Assembly (NCBI RefSeq): GCF_004684935.1
Contig: NZ_SRJD01000009.1
Location: 62,001 to 126,000 of the forward strand
Direction: 5' to 3'
DNA: 64,000 nucleotides
DNA from: Sporolactobacillus shoreae
GTDB taxonomy: Bacteria > Bacillota > Bacilli > Bacillales > Sporolactobacillaceae
Positions 27,598 to 36,090 of the stretch are shown here, piece after piece; position 1 is the stretch's first letter; the number at the start of each line of letters is the position of its first letter. Under the pieces are notes generated by a model. That model was not told the DNA's origin. It saw only the letters and a program-made list of their open reading frames with translations, and ran no database searches. The position numbers and the translations under genes were made by a program.

Positions 27598-28038
27598 CTA
27601 CTTGCATGCCGCTCTGTTATGACTGACTTCTTTAGTCATCAGTATGGTTGTCCCCTTGCCGACTTCGGTTTCAATGGCCACATGATCCATAAAGTTTTCC
27701 ATGATCGTAAAACCCATTCCTGACCTTTCCAGTTCGGGTTTTGTCGTGAACAATGGCTGCTTGGCCTGCTCTACGTCTCCAATCCCGATTCCGTCATCAT
27801 GAATCCTCAGGCTGACTGTGCCATCTTCCAGTTTCACATTGATTTCCACTTTTCCAGTACCACTGTTCTCGTACCCGTGAATGATACAGTTCGTGACTGC
27901 CTCGGACACAACCGTTTTAATCTCAGTCAGTTCGTCCAGTGTCGGATCAAGCTGGGCAACGAAAGCCGCTACGGCCACACGGGCAAATGACTCATTTTCA
28001 CCAAGTGCAGAAAAAGCCAGTGACATTTCGTTTGTCAT
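27598..28038 (-). CDS. spoIIAB: Anti-sigma-F factor SpoIIAB
   Basis: 146 residues, GHKL serine kinase. It binds sigma F and phosphorylates SpoIIAA. ATP-binding motifs are seen: [13 protein letters not shown] (N box), DDGIGIG (G1) and RSGMGFTIM (G2). N terminus [21 protein letters not shown] is family-typical. The stop is immediately followed by the sigF ribosome site. Confidence 0.97.
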   Translation of the reverse strand: MTNEMSLAFSALGENESFARVAVAAFVAQLDPTLDELTEIKTVVSEAVTNCIIHGYENSGTGKVEINVKLEDGTVSLRIHDDGIGIGDVEQAKQPLFTTKPELERSGMGFTIMENFMDHVAIETEVGKGTTILMTKEVSHNRAACK

Positions 28039-28389
28039 TCAGGCCACCCCCAGCGTATGAAGTGCATATTTCTCGTCAGACTCAAGCCGGATAATTTTAA
28101 ACATCCCGCTCAGTTCGAATAACCGGTGCACAGCAGGCGATATCGAGCAGACGACCATTTCGCCGCCCAGTCCAGCTATCTTTTTGTACCGACCGAGAAT
28201 AACGCCGAGTCCTGAACTATCCATAAACTCCAGGCTCCCGAGATTCAGCAGTATATGCTGCACCATTTCTTCATCCATCAATTCATTGACCCTGGTACGC
28301 AGTTCATCTGCCGTGTGGTGGTCAAGTTCCCCCTCGAGCCGGATGCAGAGCACACCATTTCTGACTTCCAGATCCATTTTCAAACTCAT
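28039..28389 (-). CDS. spoIIAA: Anti-sigma-F factor antagonist SpoIIAA
   Basis: About 116 residues, STAS domain. The serine phosphorylated by SpoIIAB is in [14 protein letters not shown]. Unphosphorylated SpoIIAA frees sigma F. The start is taken as ATG 28389 with GGAGGA upstream; the frame extends to 28434. It is the first gene of spoIIAA-AB-sigF and abuts spoIIAB. Confidence 0.96.
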   Translation of the reverse strand: MSLKMDLEVRNGVLCIRLEGELDHHTADELRTRVNELMDEEMVQHILLNLGSLEFMDSSGLGVILGRYKKIAGLGGEMVVCSISPAVHRLFELSGMFKIIRLESDEKYALHTLGVA

Positions 28390-28467
28390 TACAGATCTCT
28401 CCTCCCCTGATAAGGAACTACCGTCTTTTCTCAATTAATAATCTAATAATATAGGTCTCGTCTTTCA

Positions 28468-28497
28468 GATTTCTTCTTCTGAACTCAGGTTTCCTGC
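28468..28497 (-). promoter_or_regulatory. Sigma-H-like promoter of spoIIA
   Basis: GCAGGAAAC (28489-28497), 12-bp spacer, GAAGAAATC (28468-28476) on the minus strand. It resembles RnAGGAWWW / RnnGAATWW with two deviations in the -10. spoIIA is sigma-H and Spo0A dependent in B. subtilis. Confidence 0.5.
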
Positions 28498-28570
28498 ATG
28501 TTGTCAAAACTAGTGTTTATTCGGCAAAATAAGTGATTCCGCTGACTTATACTTGTGTCCTCAACCTGCT

Positions 28571-29743
28571 TTATTTGGTGAGGAGCGACGCGGAAACTCT
28601 TTTAAATAACTGCCACCATGAAGCGCGATTGACATTTTCCCTGACAATTAACGGGGTTTTTGACAGCAACTTCCCATTTTTTGTGACATTATAGTAACCA
28701 ACGACTGTTCCCGCTTTGATAGGAGCCTGAAGAGTCCCGTTCACAACAGCTTTTTCCTTGAAACCCTGTTCATTTTCGCCTTTTTTAAGGAGCAGTACTG
28801 CCGGTTTTTGGGTAACAATAGGAACCTTGCCGTGATCCCCTTTATTCACATTGGCCATAGTTATCGTTTTATTTTTATCGAGTAGTTTCTTGGTTGTATA
28901 GCTGGAGAAAGCCTGATTCATCAGCCCCGCAATCTCCGTGTTCCGTTCTTTCGGTGTTGGAGCCCCCATCACAACAGCTATCACCCGCATTCCGTTTCTT
29001 TTTGCCGTCGCAGTTAGACAGTACTTCGCTTCATTAGTGAATCCCGTCTTCATTCCATCCGCTCCCGGATAGGTTTTAATCAATTTATTGGTGTTGACCA
29101 GCCAAAATTTCTGATCCGTATTCTCACGGAGGTAGTCCTCATACTTAGATGTGTAGTTAAATACCTTTTCATAGTTGGCCAGTGCGCTTGCCATCACTGC
29201 CATATCATGAGCAGTCGTGTAATGGTTCTTTACCGGAAGGCCTGTCGGATTTTCAAAATGTGTGTGTGTGAGCCCCAATTGTTTCGCTTCCTGGTTCATC
29301 TTTTCAACAAATGCTTTTTCAGAGCCACTGACAAACTCTGCCATAGCAACGGATGCATCATTTCCAGACGCGATAGCGATGGCCTTAAGCATCTCATCTA
29401 CGGTCATCGTTTCGCCTGGTTCTAGAAATACCTGTGATCCGCCCATTGAAGCTGCGTGCTCGCTGACACTGACCTTGTCAGTCAATGAAATCTGGTGACT
29501 GCTCAACGCTTTAAAAATCAGCAACAGCGTCATCACTTTTGTCATACTGGCAGGTGGCAGTTCCTTATTCGCATTTTTTTGATAGAGAATTTTCCCTGTC
29601 TCCTGCTCAATAACAATAGCTGACCTTGCACCGCTGTTATTACTTTCACTCGTCTTTTTCGTTTCTGCAGAAGCAATGCCTGCAGGCACTATTGCTGTGA
29701 GCAAAAGAACCATACATATAAACCATGTATAAAATGCCTTCAT
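28571..29743 (-). CDS. dacF: D-alanyl-D-alanine carboxypeptidase DacF
   Basis: 390 residues. Signal peptide (1-26), S11 peptidase with PASMTKVM (SxxK), IASGNDASVAM (SxN) and GMKTGFTNEA (KTG), then a C-terminal PBP5-like beta domain. It acts on spore peptidoglycan from the forespore side. It lies directly upstream of spoIIAA as in B. subtilis, where read-through gives a late dacF-spoIIA transcript. Confidence 0.93.
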   Translation of the reverse strand: MKAFYTWFICMVLLLTAIVPAGIASAETKKTSESNNSGARSAIVIEQETGKILYQKNANKELPPASMTKVMTLLLIFKALSSHQISLTDKVSVSEHAASMGGSQVFLEPGETMTVDEMLKAIAIASGNDASVAMAEFVSGSEKAFVEKMNQEAKQLGLTHTHFENPTGLPVKNHYTTAHDMAVMASALANYEKVFNYTSKYEDYLRENTDQKFWLVNTNKLIKTYPGADGMKTGFTNEAKYCLTATAKRNGMRVIAVVMGAPTPKERNTEIAGLMNQAFSSYTTKKLLDKNKTITMANVNKGDHGKVPIVTQKPAVLLLKKGENEQGFKEKAVVNGTLQAPIKAGTVVGYYNVTKNGKLLSKTPLIVRENVNRASWWQLFKRVSASLLTK

Positions 29744-29771
29744 GAATCTACCTCCTTACGATTATCTTTAA

Positions 29772-29800
29772 TATTCTTTCCATTATCATTCCTTTTATAC
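29772..29800 (-). promoter_or_regulatory. Sigma-F/G-type promoter of dacF
   Basis: GTATA (29796-29800), 14-bp spacer, GGAAAGAATA (29772-29781) on the minus strand; the -10 fits GGnrAnAnTW completely, the spacer is slightly short. dacF is a sigma-F/G gene. Confidence 0.5.
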
Positions 29801-29862
29801 CGGAAAGTGAGAGGAAGAAAACTAGCCAAACGTTGTTTCTTTCCGTGTACATTCAAATACCC

Positions 29863-29891
29863 TTGACAGTCTGTGAACCTCTCTCTATAAT
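29863..29891 (+). promoter_or_regulatory. Consensus sigma-A promoter of the regulator-ABC operon
   Basis: Perfect TTGACA (29863-29868) and TATAAT (29886-29891) with a 17-bp spacer. An unregulated promoter of this quality would be very strong, so repression is likely. Confidence 0.85.
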
Positions 29892-29898
29892 CTAAATA

Positions 29899-29940
29899 AT
29901 TTTGCAAAATGCATCATTTGATTCGATAAAAAGCGAATCA
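29899..29940. promoter_or_regulatory. Two palindromes, candidate operators of the ArsR-type regulator
   Basis: ATTTTGCAAAAT at 29899-29910 is a perfect palindrome just past the -10. At 29919-29940 TGATTCG and CGAATCA form a perfect inverted repeat with an 8-base spacer. Both lie in the transcribed leader before the regulator. Confidence 0.6.
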
Positions 29941-29959
29941 GAGGCAAAGGAGCATGGCC

Positions 29960-30988
29960 ATGCACCCCTTGGAACAATGGATCAGAAGGCATGTGAAAGC
30001 CGTCTATTCACCGTATCATGAATTGCTTGTAAGTCTTCACGTTTTAGTTAACCCGGATCACCATCTATCCCGCCTTAATTGGGTCAGGAACGTACATCAG
30101 AACATGGACCGGGAAATGGTCGATCAAATTTTATTTTATGGAAAAGTGACAGAGGAATGGTTTTTTGCGATGGACTGCGAAGCTGCATTTTATTCTGACA
30201 GCCGATACGTGGAGGAATCAATTGAGAAATGGAACGTAATCAGTGAAATTCAGTTTTGCCGCTTCATACTCGGAAAAAATTATGAACAGAGTACATCAAA
30301 ACAGAGCAAAGAAGCAAGAGATATCCTGCGCCGTCCTAAGTGGCATCAAAAGAGACTCTACCACCTGCTTCAAGCATACCAAAAAGATTTCTTCGCACGA
30401 GAGCTCTATGCGGTTGAGCCCTGGCTCGTAAAAGCGGTGAACAGCTGCAATGCCGGATTTCAAGAAAATCCGGTCGAAACCTTGCGGTCCATTCATCCAC
30501 GTTTTCTCGTCAAGGAAAAATATATCCAATTTTTAAAAGCGCGAACCTACCAGTTTAATTATTCGGAGCTGAATTCGATCACAATTTTACCATCAACGTT
30601 CATTGCTCCCCATCTTCTGATTGATACTGAATCACCTGATATTAAAGTGGACAAACAAGTGATCATTCCTTCATCAGAAAGGGTTGAAGAAACACCCCAG
30701 GACCTGTTGCGCGCACTTAAAGCACTGGCGGACCCGACCCGTCTGATTATGGTCCGGGCGATGCTCTATCACCCCTACTGTACACAGCAGCTCACAGAAA
30801 AAGTAAAGCTCGCGAAAGCCACCGTTTCCAAGCATTTAAAGGTACTTGAGAAATCAGGGCTGATTCGGAGCGAACGCAGCAGCCATTATGTATTTTATCG
30901 TACAAATGCCTATCTTTTAGAAATGCTCCGGGTAGACATGGATCAGTTTTTTGATCAGCCAAAGCTTGAGAAGGAGGAACAAAACTAA
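29960..30988 (+). CDS. ArsR-type transcriptional regulator with long N-terminal domain
   Basis: 342 residues. The C-terminal 90 residues are an ArsR winged helix (LLRALKALADPTRLIMVRAML, QLTEKVKLAKATVSKHLKVLEKSGLI). The first 230 residues match no domain I can name and are aromatic-rich, as in ArsR regulators that accompany ABC exporters. The preferred start is ATG 29960, seven bases after AAAGGAG; an ATG at 29954 is too close. The stop overlaps the next start by one base, so it heads the operon and probably represses it. Confidence 0.8.
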   Translation: MHPLEQWIRRHVKAVYSPYHELLVSLHVLVNPDHHLSRLNWVRNVHQNMDREMVDQILFYGKVTEEWFFAMDCEAAFYSDSRYVEESIEKWNVISEIQFCRFILGKNYEQSTSKQSKEARDILRRPKWHQKRLYHLLQAYQKDFFARELYAVEPWLVKAVNSCNAGFQENPVETLRSIHPRFLVKEKYIQFLKARTYQFNYSELNSITILPSTFIAPHLLIDTESPDIKVDKQVIIPSSERVEETPQDLLRALKALADPTRLIMVRAMLYHPYCTQQLTEKVKLAKATVSKHLKVLEKSGLIRSERSSHYVFYRTNAYLLEMLRVDMDQFFDQPKLEKEEQN

Positions 30989-31797
30989 TGTGGGCGTCAT
31001 TTTCAGCGACATTTAATCGCCAATTCATGACCATGCGCCGGGCCTATCCATGGTCGTTCTTTATCGGTCATATTTTGGACGGGGTATATATCATTATTTT
31101 TGCCTATCTGTCCTACCACTTTATTTTCCAGGGACAATTGAATAAAAATTTTACCTCCTACACGGGAACATCAAATTATCTATCATACGCGATGATTGGT
31201 GGCATGCTTAATTCTTTTTCCGTTTCATTGCTTATGATTGTAAGCCGAATGCTGATTACAGAAATGCGTGAGGGGACACTTGAAGCCCTCCTGCTGACGC
31301 CCTCCTCGCGTCAGGGCTATTTTCTTGGCGCCGCCGTCCAGGGACTGATGCGCTCATGTATCGAGATGATCGCGATTTTTTCAATTGGCCTTTTCTTCGG
31401 ATTGAAAATGGTGTCCGTAAACGCTCTGATACTCATCCCGGTTCTCTCTGTTTTCTGTTTTGCCATTTTCTCGCAGGCGCTCGTTCTCGGCAGTTTTATG
31501 CTTGTTTTCCGGGATACTTATATTACTCAGAACACCCTCTTTGTCATCATGACGCTTGTCAGCGGTGTCAGTTTTCCACCTCAGTTTCTTCCCGGGTGGC
31601 TGCACACTTTAAGCTGTATCATGCCGCTGTCCTATGGACTGAATTTGTTCCGTGGTGTTGTGATCGAGGAACACTGGTCCGGATCTATGACTCAGGATCT
31701 CTTTCTGCTTTTTGGACTCGGCGTCCTTTATTTTATAGCGGGCTCTATTTTCATCAAACGCACAGAGAAAACTGTTGTTGAAAAATACTTTGGTTAA
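30988..31797 (+). CDS. ABC-2 type transporter permease
   Basis: 269 residues with six predicted membrane helices. The segment REGTLEALLLTPSSRQGYFLGAAVQG is the ABC-2 permease signature preceding helix 3. It is first of two unequal permeases around one ATPase, so a heterodimeric export channel is expected. Substrate unknown; such units commonly export drugs, peptides or lipids. Confidence 0.85.
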   Translation: MWASFSATFNRQFMTMRRAYPWSFFIGHILDGVYIIIFAYLSYHFIFQGQLNKNFTSYTGTSNYLSYAMIGGMLNSFSVSLLMIVSRMLITEMREGTLEALLLTPSSRQGYFLGAAVQGLMRSCIEMIAIFSIGLFFGLKMVSVNALILIPVLSVFCFAIFSQALVLGSFMLVFRDTYITQNTLFVIMTLVSGVSFPPQFLPGWLHTLSCIMPLSYGLNLFRGVVIEEHWSGSMTQDLFLLFGLGVLYFIAGSIFIKRTEKTVVEKYFG

Positions 31798-31810
31798 AGG
31801 AGGACAAATC

Positions 31811-32794
31811 ATGCTCGAAGCAAGGCATCTTAAAAAATATTATACCGTCAAAGAAAAAACCGGGTGGTTTTCCCGGGAAAAGCAGCTGATCCGGGCCGTT
31901 GATGAAATTGATTTATCAATCGATAAGGGTGAAATTGTCGGGCTTCTCGGAGTTAACGGTGCAGGGAAAACAACGACCATTAAAATGTTGTCAACCTTGC
32001 TGACGCCGACTTCAGGCACCATAACAGTGGACGGAACCAATGTGGTCGAACAGCCTAATCGAATCAAACAGCAAGTTAATATGATCGCTGGCGGTGAACG
32101 GATGTTATACTGGCGCCTGACTGCGCGGGAAAATTTAATGTACTTTGGAAAGTTGTATGGTTTACACGGCCAGACGCTCACCGAACGATGCAGACAACTG
32201 ATCCGTCTTGTAGGATTAGACGAGGCTGCCGACCATCCGGTTGAGCGATATTCGAAAGGAATGAAACAGCGGCTGCAAATCGCAAGAGGTTTGATCAATG
32301 ATCCTGACTATCTTTTTTTGGATGAGCCAACGCTCGGACTTGATGCACCGGTTGCCCGCCAATTGAGAAAAACGGTTAAGGACTTGGCAAAGGTGAGAAA
32401 TAAAGGGATTCTACTCACCAGCCATTATCTTGAAGAGGTACAAGAACTTTGTGACAGGGTTTATATTATCGAAAAAGGACACCTGCTTCTGCATGGTACA
32501 CCCGAGAGGATTATCCAGACAGTGGTGAATATTTTCCATCTTCAGGCTGTTGTCAGCGGACAGTCCTCCGATTCTATCTGGCTGAAGCAGGAACTTGAAA
32601 AAAGAAACGTCCAGGTCAGCGTTAAAGATAGTGACGAAGGAAAACTCCTTCATATGACGGCTTCATTTGACATGACTGCCTCTTTTATTGCACTTGTCGC
32701 CAAGCAGGGTTTGATTTTAAAAAAGTTGGAGGCTACAAAGCCAAATCTTGAGGACGCAATTATTAAGCTTGCAGAGGAGAGCCATGCCTCATGA
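31811..32794 (+). CDS. ABC transporter ATP-binding protein (export type)
   Basis: 327 residues: Walker A GVNGAGKTTT, signature YSKGMKQRL (C loop with K in place of the more common G), Walker B YLFLDEPTLGLD, and H-loop TSHYLEE. The C-terminal 100 residues are the accessory domain of the daunorubicin/NatA family. ATG 31811 follows AAAGGAGG; the frame extends upstream to 31775. It overlaps the second permease by 4 bp. Confidence 0.92.
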   Translation: MLEARHLKKYYTVKEKTGWFSREKQLIRAVDEIDLSIDKGEIVGLLGVNGAGKTTTIKMLSTLLTPTSGTITVDGTNVVEQPNRIKQQVNMIAGGERMLYWRLTARENLMYFGKLYGLHGQTLTERCRQLIRLVGLDEAADHPVERYSKGMKQRLQIARGLINDPDYLFLDEPTLGLDAPVARQLRKTVKDLAKVRNKGILLTSHYLEEVQELCDRVYIIEKGHLLLHGTPERIIQTVVNIFHLQAVVSGQSSDSIWLKQELEKRNVQVSVKDSDEGKLLHMTASFDMTASFIALVAKQGLILKKLEATKPNLEDAIIKLAEESHAS

Positions 32795-33603
32795 ATCTAT
32801 TGAGTATCATATGGGCGGAAGTCAGAAAAAGCCACCGGCATAATTTTAATAACCATCTTGTTTATTTTTCACTTTTTGTCTGGCCAGCTATTTTGTTTAT
32901 CAATGCCTACTATGCATTTAAACCTTTTAATTTGCAGGCAGGCAGCCCGCTCGCCCGATTTGTTCCATTTGACAAACTTGGCCTTTTTCTAATTACCGGT
33001 TATTTGGCCTACATCTTTTTCTGGAGTTTGGTTCAGTCCGCCTGGCAGATGGCTTACGAACGTCAGCAGGGAACACTTGAGCTCCTCCTTCTGACTCCTG
33101 TGCCAAGAATTTGGCTCATGTTTGGCAGAGCAGCAGCTAATCTCATCGAAGCAGTCTGGCTGTTTTCGGCTTTTTCCTTATTGATCATTCTGTTCATGGG
33201 CGGTGTCCATGTCGCCGAGTGGTGGCTGGTACCTGTCGCCATTGTTTTGCTCGTTTTGTCGGCTGTAATCTGGGGCGGATTTCTAAATATTATTTTCTTA
33301 TTTTCCCGCGATGCCGGCGTCCTCTATACACTGTTTGAAGCACCCATGGAATTTTTTTCAGGAGTGAGGATGCCTGTGCTTGCGTTTCCCATCTGGGCAA
33401 AGTCTATTGCCTTTCTTTTTCCGCTCACCTATGTCTTAACTATTTTGAGAGGTGTTGTCATGGAAGGTAAAACTTTTCGTGACCTGAGCGGTTCTCTAAT
33501 CCTGCTTTTAGGTGTTTTAACTGTCCTTGTCATTGCATCACTCTTCTTAGTCAGGGTTGCAGAACGGCATGCAAAAGAGACCGGAAATCTGACATTGTTT
33601 TAA
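32791..33603 (+). CDS. ABC-2 type transporter permease (second subunit)
   Basis: 270 residues with about six membrane helices and the motif ERQQGTLELLLLTPVPRIWLM, parallel to REGTLEALLLTP in the first permease. The pair look like an old duplication. Last gene of the operon that starts at the regulator; no terminator hairpin is obvious downstream. Confidence 0.85.
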   Translation: MNLLSIIWAEVRKSHRHNFNNHLVYFSLFVWPAILFINAYYAFKPFNLQAGSPLARFVPFDKLGLFLITGYLAYIFFWSLVQSAWQMAYERQQGTLELLLLTPVPRIWLMFGRAAANLIEAVWLFSAFSLLIILFMGGVHVAEWWLVPVAIVLLVLSAVIWGGFLNIIFLFSRDAGVLYTLFEAPMEFFSGVRMPVLAFPIWAKSIAFLFPLTYVLTILRGVVMEGKTFRDLSGSLILLLGVLTVLVIASLFLVRVAERHAKETGNLTLF

Positions 33604-33816
33604 AACCAGTTCATCGATCCAAATTTTATCTTGCTTATACAAGGTCAACAGGATGTATGATTTTTTGGGACTATATAAAACTGTTTCATGATAAGTTATA
33701 AAGCCGCATTCCTGCGCTGTAAAATTGTTTCATTACCAAATAAAGTGATAAAAAAATTGGCTTATAATGAGCAAAAAAAGCGACACAAATCTTCTATGAT
33801 CGAGGGGACAATTTTG

Positions 33817-34224
33817 GTGAGGGTTAATTTCTATGATTTGGAGACCATTCCTAACGAAAAATTGAAGTATGTTGTTATTTCTTCAAAAATAAATGATAAA
33901 TGGTTGTTCGTTAAACATAGAAAAAGAGAAACTTGGGAAATTCCAGGTGGAAAAATAGAAAAAGGCGAATCAGCAGAAAGCGCTGCTAGGAGGGAACTAT
34001 GGGAAGAAACGGGTGCCAAGGAGTTTTCCTTAACACCCATTTGTATTTATTCTGTACTAAGAGAAAATGACGAATCTTTTGGTCAGCTTTTTATTTCGAA
34101 TATATCTATATTAGGTGAATTGCCCAAATCAGAAATTGGAACAGTTGCACCATTCAGTGAGCTTCCTGAAAACCTAACTTATCCATCAATACAGCCATTT
34201 CTTTTTTCAAAATGTAATTTTTAA
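33817..34224 (+). CDS. NUDIX hydrolase
   Basis: 135 residues from GTG 33817 (TTG 33814 is equally possible; GAGGGGA lies upstream). NUDIX box: GGKIEKGESAESAARRELWE then ETGA. Substrate unknown. This gene and its flanks are noticeably richer in A+T than the surrounding sequence, and it sits between an accessory transporter and a HAD phosphatase, so it may have been acquired. The open frame extends to 33688, but that part has no ribosome site and reads poorly. Confidence 0.85.
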   Translation: MRVNFYDLETIPNEKLKYVVISSKINDKWLFVKHRKRETWEIPGGKIEKGESAESAARRELWEETGAKEFSLTPICIYSVLRENDESFGQLFISNISILGELPKSEIGTVAPFSELPENLTYPSIQPFLFSKCNF

Positions 34225-34367
34225 AAAAATTTTAGATTTCGTAATACGTGTTTACTGAAAAAAAAGAAACAGCTTTATAGTCAGTCATCATCTATAACCT
34301 TTCCTATCGTTCAACCAAAGATACACCATAGATGATTCTCAAATGTTAAATAGAGAGGAACATTTAG

Positions 34368-35141
34368 ATGGACGCGTTAGTTCTTGACTTGGATGGAACA
34401 CTGTTAAACTCAGATAAAAAAGTCAGCGGAAGAAATTTAAGAGCACTTAAAGAAGTCATAAAGAGAGATATCCCGATGATCATTGCTACCGCCCGCCCCC
34501 CGCGATCGGTAAAACAGATGCTTCCCGAAGAAATACGGTCATCAGCATTTATGGTTTATTACAATGGGGCATTGATCGACGGCAAGTCTTTAAATATTCA
34601 TTATCACTTTTCAATCGATTCAAAGATAAGCACGGACATCATTAAGTATTTGATAGAAACGGAGCCGCAGCACTGTTTGTCGATTGAAGCGGAAGATCAC
34701 TGGTACAGCTATCAGGATTTGGATTTTACAAAAACGATGCAAATAACAAGCAATCCTGAAAAAATCACTTTAAAAGCCCTGAAAAAAATCAACCCGACAA
34801 AAATATTGGTATCGCATCTGGATTCACCTTTGTCACTAGGGAACAAATTGGCCAGTCAGGTCACGATTATAACTACGGATTCAAACCAATTGACACAAAT
34901 TATGAAGCACAACATATCAAAAGAATTTGCTGTTTCCCTTCTATCTGAGAAGCTTGGGCTGTCTCTCGATCAAGTCGTAGTCTTTGGTGATGACTTCAAT
35001 GATCTGGGGTTATTTAAGTGCTGTGGCTATCCTGTTGCAATGAAAAATGCCGTACCTGAGTTAAAGCAACTGGCAGCAGAAGTTACTGACTCCAATGATC
35101 AAGATGGAGTAGCTAAAACACTGGAACATTTATTGGGTTAG
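34368..35141 (+). CDS. HAD-superfamily phosphatase, Cof type
   Basis: 257 residues. Motif I DLDGTLLNSD (residues 7-16), motif II in IIATAR, and motif IV VFGDDFNDLGLF are present, giving a Cof/IIB hydrolase that dephosphorylates sugar phosphates or nucleotides (often flavin or PLP precursors). The cap is somewhat shorter than usual for the family. Where KGxAL normally precedes motif IV the sequence reads SKEFAV, so the motif III lysine is kept but not the glycine. GAGAGGAA precedes the start. Confidence 0.85.
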   Translation: MDALVLDLDGTLLNSDKKVSGRNLRALKEVIKRDIPMIIATARPPRSVKQMLPEEIRSSAFMVYYNGALIDGKSLNIHYHFSIDSKISTDIIKYLIETEPQHCLSIEAEDHWYSYQDLDFTKTMQITSNPEKITLKALKKINPTKILVSHLDSPLSLGNKLASQVTIITTDSNQLTQIMKHNISKEFAVSLLSEKLGLSLDQVVVFGDDFNDLGLFKCCGYPVAMKNAVPELKQLAAEVTDSNDQDGVAKTLEHLLG

Positions 35142-35193
35142 TGCCTGCTTAGACCCATCTGTTACACGGGAATAATAAAAGGTTATTAGGACA

Positions 35194-35238
35194 TTAAGAG
35201 CCGTAATGAGAGATGCACCTCCCATTACGGCTCTTTAA
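35194..35238. terminator. Bidirectional terminator between the HAD gene and punA
   Basis: 13-bp perfect arms AAGAGCCGTAATG and complement (35196-35208, 35223-35235) with flanking TTAA on both sides, between convergent genes. Confidence 0.85.
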
Positions 35239-35252
35239 GAATTCTTGCCAAA

Positions 35253-36062
35253 TTATATATTTTTCACAATTCCCTTTACCAAAGAAGTGAAATTCTCCTT
35301 GACCAGGTCGGCAGTCTCAATAACCTCTGCATGAGACAAAGGCTGATCCAGAATACCGCTGGCCATATTGGTAATACAGGAAATTCCGAGAATCTTCAGC
35401 CCCGCGTGGCGCGCGGTAATGACTTCAGGAACGGTCGACATGCCTACTGCATCGGCACCCATTGTGCGCATCATTCTGATTTCCGCCGGCGTCTCATACT
35501 GTGGTCCCGGCGTCGCTAGATACACACCTTCCCTGACCTTGATGTCGTACTTTTTCGCTTCTTTCTTTGCCAATTCGATCAAAGAAGGATCATAGGAAGC
35601 AGACATATCCGGAAAACGAGGACCGATCTGATCATCGTTTGGACCGATCAGCGGACTTGCACCCAGCATGTTGATGTGATCCTGTATCAGCATCAGATCC
35701 CCCGGGGAATAGTTCAAATTAATACCGCCGGCTGCGTTCGTTACAATCAATGTCCGGATGCCAAGTGCTTTCATTACTTCAACCGGGAAAGCCACTTGCT
35801 TCAGGGAGTAGCCTTCATAATGATGATATCGGCCCTGCATCGCAATGACTGTTTTTCCTTCGAGTCTGCCGATCACGAATCTTCCTTTATGACCTTTAAC
35901 TGTAGGTTCCGGAAAATACGGCAATGAATGATAAGGAATGTAGTCTGCATGTTCAATGTCATCTGCCAGATCACCAAGCCCTGAACCAAGAATCAGTCCG
36001 ATCTCCGGAGCCTGTCCGGTTTGGTTTCGAATTATTTCCATTACTTCTTCAACATGGCTCAT
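35253..36062 (-). CDS. punA: Purine-nucleoside phosphorylase I (PunA/PupG)
   Basis: 269 residues, trimeric PNP type: GLILGSGLGDLADD, GHKGRFVIGRLEGKTVIAMQGRYHHYEGY, VTNAAGGIN, and the C-terminal AVGMSTVPEVI. It cleaves guanosine and inosine with phosphate. ATG 36062 is chosen, eight bases after GGAG; the open frame to 36230 overlaps xerD in another frame. The phosphopentomutase gene drm usual between xerD and punA is missing. Confidence 0.93.
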   Translation of the reverse strand: MSHVEEVMEIIRNQTGQAPEIGLILGSGLGDLADDIEHADYIPYHSLPYFPEPTVKGHKGRFVIGRLEGKTVIAMQGRYHHYEGYSLKQVAFPVEVMKALGIRTLIVTNAAGGINLNYSPGDLMLIQDHINMLGASPLIGPNDDQIGPRFPDMSASYDPSLIELAKKEAKKYDIKVREGVYLATPGPQYETPAEIRMMRTMGADAVGMSTVPEVITARHAGLKILGISCITNMASGILDQPLSHAEVIETADLVKENFTSLVKGIVKNI

Positions 36063-36090
36063 TTTCATCTCTCCATTAATATGATTTTGC

